DNA from: Flavobacteriales bacterium
GTDB lineage: Bacteria; Bacteroidota; Bacteroidia; Flavobacteriales; UBA7430
Length of the DNA stretch: 5,977 nucleotides
Assembly (NCBI GenBank): GCA_002685115.1
Contig: NYWQ01000092.1
Location: forward strand, 1 to 5,977
Reading direction: 5' to 3'
The position numbers and the translations under genes are program-made. The notes beneath the pieces are model-generated. The model was not told the DNA's origin and did not search any database. It saw only the letters and a program-made list of their open reading frames with translations. Shown here piece after piece: positions 5,343 through 5,977 of the stretch (position 1 is the first letter of the stretch; the number at the start of each line of letters is the position of its first letter).

Positions 5343-5774
5343 ATGAAACATCTTTCCCCTTTAGTTTTTTTGTTTTTATCCTTCAATTTATTTTCTCAGA
5401 ATAGTGTTCCCTACGAGAGCACAAGTCTAATTCACTTAAAGAGTATCAGTCCCGATGTTGAGTCAGCGTTACTGAATTTAGATGCTACTTTTTTATCATG
5501 CAGAGAACACCATTCGAATTCTGATGTTATCGTAAATCAAACAGCTTTAAATTGGCTCAGTACTAATGCGATTGTTTTTGAGACTGTAGTGGACGATTTA
5601 AAACAGAAAATAGATCAAGACAATGCTGCAATGGAAACTTTGCGTGCTCAAAGAGACGGAGAGGATTGGTACACTATTTACAGAACTTACGATGAGGTTC
5701 AAAGTAAACTCATTGATATAGCCAATTCTAGTCCCATTGCTAGTTTAATAGATTTAGGAGAACTTGATGGATAA
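5343..5774 (+). CDS. Short exported protein; probable truncated M14 zinc carboxypeptidase (propeptide only)
   Basis: The 143-residue product begins with a signal peptide (MKHLSPLVFLFLSFNLFSQ, likely cleavage S18/Q19). Its middle, up to about residue 100, resembles the propeptide of Bacteroidota M14 metallocarboxypeptidases: a segment of the type NWLSTNAIVFETVVDDLKQKI, then a charged linker. WYTIYRTYDEVQSKLIDIA, followed by SLIDLGELDG, matches how the M14 catalytic domain usually opens (a Y-x-x-Y-x-E-like helix, then an xIG strand). The frame stops there, before the HxxE zinc motif and all catalytic residues, where a full enzyme would have about 300 further residues and often a sorting domain. 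It therefore cannot be an active peptidase. Neither alternative frame downstream continues the M14 domain, so a simple frameshift does not explain the loss. It may be a remnant, or a free propeptide that could act as an inhibitor; the latter is speculation. The family call is from pattern memory. Confidence 0.68.
   Translation: MKHLSPLVFLFLSFNLFSQNSVPYESTSLIHLKSISPDVESALLNLDATFLSCREHHSNSDVIVNQTALNWLSTNAIVFETVVDDLKQKIDQDNAAMETLRAQRDGEDWYTIYRTYDEVQSKLIDIANSSPIASLIDLGELDG
5756..5760 (+). promoter_or_regulatory. Shine-Dalgarno-like AGGAG before the last gene
   Basis: AGGAG lies six bases before the ATG at 5767, inside the codons for Leu-Gly-Glu of the upstream frame. It is the only well-placed Shine-Dalgarno motif in this window, where starts otherwise lack one, and it supports the ATG at 5767 as a genuine, probably coupled, start. 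Confidence 0.45.
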
Positions 5775-5977
5775 AAAGAAAATACTAGAAAACGCTAAAA
5801 GATGGGCAAAGAAGGGACTGTTAAACGAACCTTTACAAACATATTGGGAAGAATATCAAGAGTATGAGGAACTTTCTTTTAGAGAATTTATATCACTCGT
5901 TTTAACGGGAAGAAAACAACAGAACAGCAATGTAGTCAGCATGTCTAGCTACAAGGAAATTAAACCAGTTATAGGAA
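5767..5977 (+). CDS. Unrecognised protein, N-terminal part, runs off the right edge
   Basis: Seventy complete codons are open from the ATG at 5767 to the window end. The start overlaps the previous gene by eight bases (ATG inside its last codons, GATGGATAA) and is preceded by AGGAG at 5756-5760. The first 50 residues are strongly charged and predicted helical: MDKKKILENAKRWAKKGLL, then a Glu/Tyr/Trp-rich segment (YWEEYQEYEEL), then SFREFISLVLTGRK. There is no signal peptide, so the product is probably cytoplasmic, unlike the exported protein it overlaps. Codon choice is A/T-rich like the rest of the window. The opposite strand shows no better reading frame here. I do not recognise the family. 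The frame could be a new gene or sequence brought in by the event that truncated the carboxypeptidase. Confidence 0.6.
   Translation, partial: MDKKKILENAKRWAKKGLLNEPLQTYWEEYQEYEELSFREFISLVLTGRKQQNSNVVSMSSYKEIKPVIG

Noticed and set aside
5760..5977. Frameshift restoring the M14 catalytic domain
   Set aside because: None of the three forward frames shows the expected G-x-S-x-E-G-R or HxxE motifs, and two of them meet stops at once.

Overview
The window looks like chromosomal DNA of a Bacteroidota bacterium, most likely of the order Flavobacteriales. Four things point there. The DNA is AT-rich. There is a type IX secretion system (T9SS) C-terminal sorting domain on a secreted protein. Upstream of four genes there are exact matches to the Bacteroidota -7 promoter element TAnnTTTG. 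Start codons are mostly preceded by A-rich sequence without a Shine-Dalgarno motif. IspH also has the longer N-terminus usual for this phylum. No phage, IS element, CRISPR array, rRNA or tRNA was seen.

Layout. On the left edge, the 5' part of ispH (isoprenoid synthesis) reads leftward. A 201-base divergent spacer separates it from rpsA (ribosomal protein S1, six S1 domains). The spacer holds one -7 element for each gene and a 97-base rpsA leader that can fold in competing ways. The S1 reading frame opens with a 39-base tandem repeat encoding an Ala/Pro/Val/Lys/Glu-rich tail, and the gene ends at a strong intrinsic terminator. Next comes a tight cluster: pyrR, pyrB (2-base gap), a small STAS-like protein gene (TAATG overlap), and after 8 bases a secreted T9SS-sorted protein, closed by a second terminator. 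A further promoter then drives a short exported protein that looks like the propeptide and first catalytic residues of an M14 zinc carboxypeptidase, cut off before the zinc-binding motif. An unrecognised gene overlaps its last codons and runs off the right edge.

How the genes fit together. pyrR and pyrB belong to de novo pyrimidine synthesis and its control or salvage. The pyrR -7 element lies only five bases before the only possible ATG, so the operon mRNA should be leaderless or nearly so. That leaves no room for the PyrR-bound 5' attenuator known from Bacillus. rpsA and ispH are housekeeping genes. The right-hand third is accessory and shows signs of rearrangement: a secreted-protein gene attached to the pyrimidine operon, and a peptidase remnant joined to an unrelated frame.

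The window is mostly ordinary core genome. The points most worth following are the rpsA leader, the leaderless pyrR start and the carboxypeptidase remnant with its overlapping gene. I found no convincing new multi-gene system.
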